This document shows, one piece after another, positions 49,961 through 50,449 of a stretch of 50,449 bases of DNA. The position numbers and the translations under genes were made by a program. The stretch lies in contig PUJZ01000022.1 in the NCBI GenBank assembly GCA_003550345.1, forward strand, positions 1 through 50,449, read 5' to 3'. A model generated the notes under the pieces. It searched no databases, was not told the DNA's origin, and worked only from the letters and a program-made list of their open reading frames with translations. This DNA comes from Methanomassiliicoccaceae archaeon (lineage in GTDB: Archaea; Thermoplasmatota; Thermoplasmata; Methanomassiliicoccales; Methanomethylophilaceae). Position 1 is the first letter of the stretch. Each line of letters opens with the position of its first letter.

Positions 49961-50449
49961 ACGCGGCACTATCCCCAACCCGGATCAATGGACGTAGGAG
50001 AAGGACAACAGTCTGGCTCAATGGAGCTTGGAGGCATAAAGGCCGGTCATGAGAATGTGCTTCAGATATTTTGATGGGAGAAAAAACGCCGTCCTTGGAG
50101 GCGAATCACTTTGCTCATGGCAGGAATATCGGCATCCTCAAATGTGTCGATTAGAATCCGGTAGTATTATGCTGAGCCATACTCTTAATTTTACGATTAG
50201 AGCCTAGGATGGAACCGTTTCCATCCGATCTAACATCCGAGCCCAAGGAAAGATTCACAATCCTCATGGCATGTATGGCTCCCGGCGCACACTGGGGGTT
50301 AACCTGAAGACATACCGGATCAGACGTGTTCCAGATAACAGAAACACTTTTCATCTCGGCGAAAAGTTCACAAGCTTATGACCGCGAAGGACGGCTCCTC
50401 CCACGAAGGCCAAGCTCCTTCAATGGGCCGAGCAGGCCGCCTCAGGGCA
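49961..50449. other. No gene I can support; one 8-bp inverted repeat
   Basis: GGATGGAA (50207-50214) pairs with TTCCATCC (50219-50226) around CCGT. A 67-codon leftward frame at 50151-50354 has no recognisable content or clear ribosome site. A rightward frame beginning with ATG at 50378 is open to the window edge and could be the start of a gene that lies outside. Confidence 0.4.

Noticed and set aside
50151-50354. 67-codon leftward frame near the right end
   Set aside because: No recognisable domain, weak start and unusual composition; likely chance.

Overview
The window is archaeal and most resembles a G+C-rich member of the Methanomassiliicoccales (Thermoplasmatota), of the Methanomassiliicoccus type; this is inference from gene content, not from a search. 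Archaeal markers: PurP for the folate-free purine step, ribosomal proteins eS1, eL37 and eL41, an Sm-like protein, pyruvoyl arginine decarboxylase, a class III (pilin-type) signal peptide, bulge-helix-bulge introns in tRNA genes, and many A/T-rich TATA boxes about 25 nt before start codons (leaderless messages). Methanogen markers: HdrC-HdrB and two uroporphyrinogen-decarboxylase-fold proteins of the corrinoid methyltransferase type. TAG closes several ordinary genes here, and I saw no pyl genes.

Layout. 1-4.2 kb: the start of a secreted protein, purP, an MgtE-type cation transporter and, divergently, two tandem PhoU-TrkA_C proteins; then tRNA-Gln. 4.2-11.3 kb: adenylate kinase, a GlcD-type FAD oxidase, a site-2 protease homologue, a large PP-loop/PUA/ferredoxin enzyme, a membrane protein, and a transglutaminase-like protein preceded by a 49-residue copy of its own N-terminus. 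11.3-16.9 kb: arginine decarboxylase and companions, a PAC2 protein, an M16 peptidase, then a tightly overlapped operon of two DUF1538 membrane proteins, a P-II-like protein and a hydrogenase-maturation-type protease. 17-19.4 kb: a LysR-like regulator, a perfect 20-bp palindrome, and hdrCB. 19.5-26.9 kb: eS1, intron-bearing tRNA-Met, an ArsA-type ATPase cluster with AMMECR1 and dihydroorotase, LSm-eL37-purF, and tRNA-Ala. 26.9-30 kb: a five-gene operon (DUF5320, double NifX-like, two MinD-ferredoxin ATPases, DUF134) with a near-perfect operator at its promoter.

30-34.4 kb: a pilin-LamG protein, an amidohydrolase, a membrane protein, an RNA-rich block (tRNA-Arg with a T-loop intron, eL41, tRNA-Trp whose intron carries a box C/D guide RNA) and a class II photolyase. 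34.4-41 kb is an accessory island, more A/T-rich between genes: a short G3E GTPase with a small partner, two paralogous methyltransferase-like proteins and a DDE transposase. 41-48.7 kb returns to housekeeping genes: citramalate synthase, homoserine dehydrogenase with an ACT-domain partner, tRNA-Ser, a cation/proton antiporter with an RCK-domain regulator, a nitrilase, NAD synthetase and tRNA-Glu. The last 1.8 kb holds an arsenite/bile-acid-type transporter split by one in-frame TAA, and a stretch with no convincing gene.

The strongest unusual signals are RNA-level (a strict bulge-helix-bulge in the T-loop of tRNA-Arg; self-targeting guides in the tRNA-Trp intron) and regulatory (palindromes before hdrC and the MinD/NifX operon). 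I did not find CRISPR arrays, rRNA genes or an obvious defence system.
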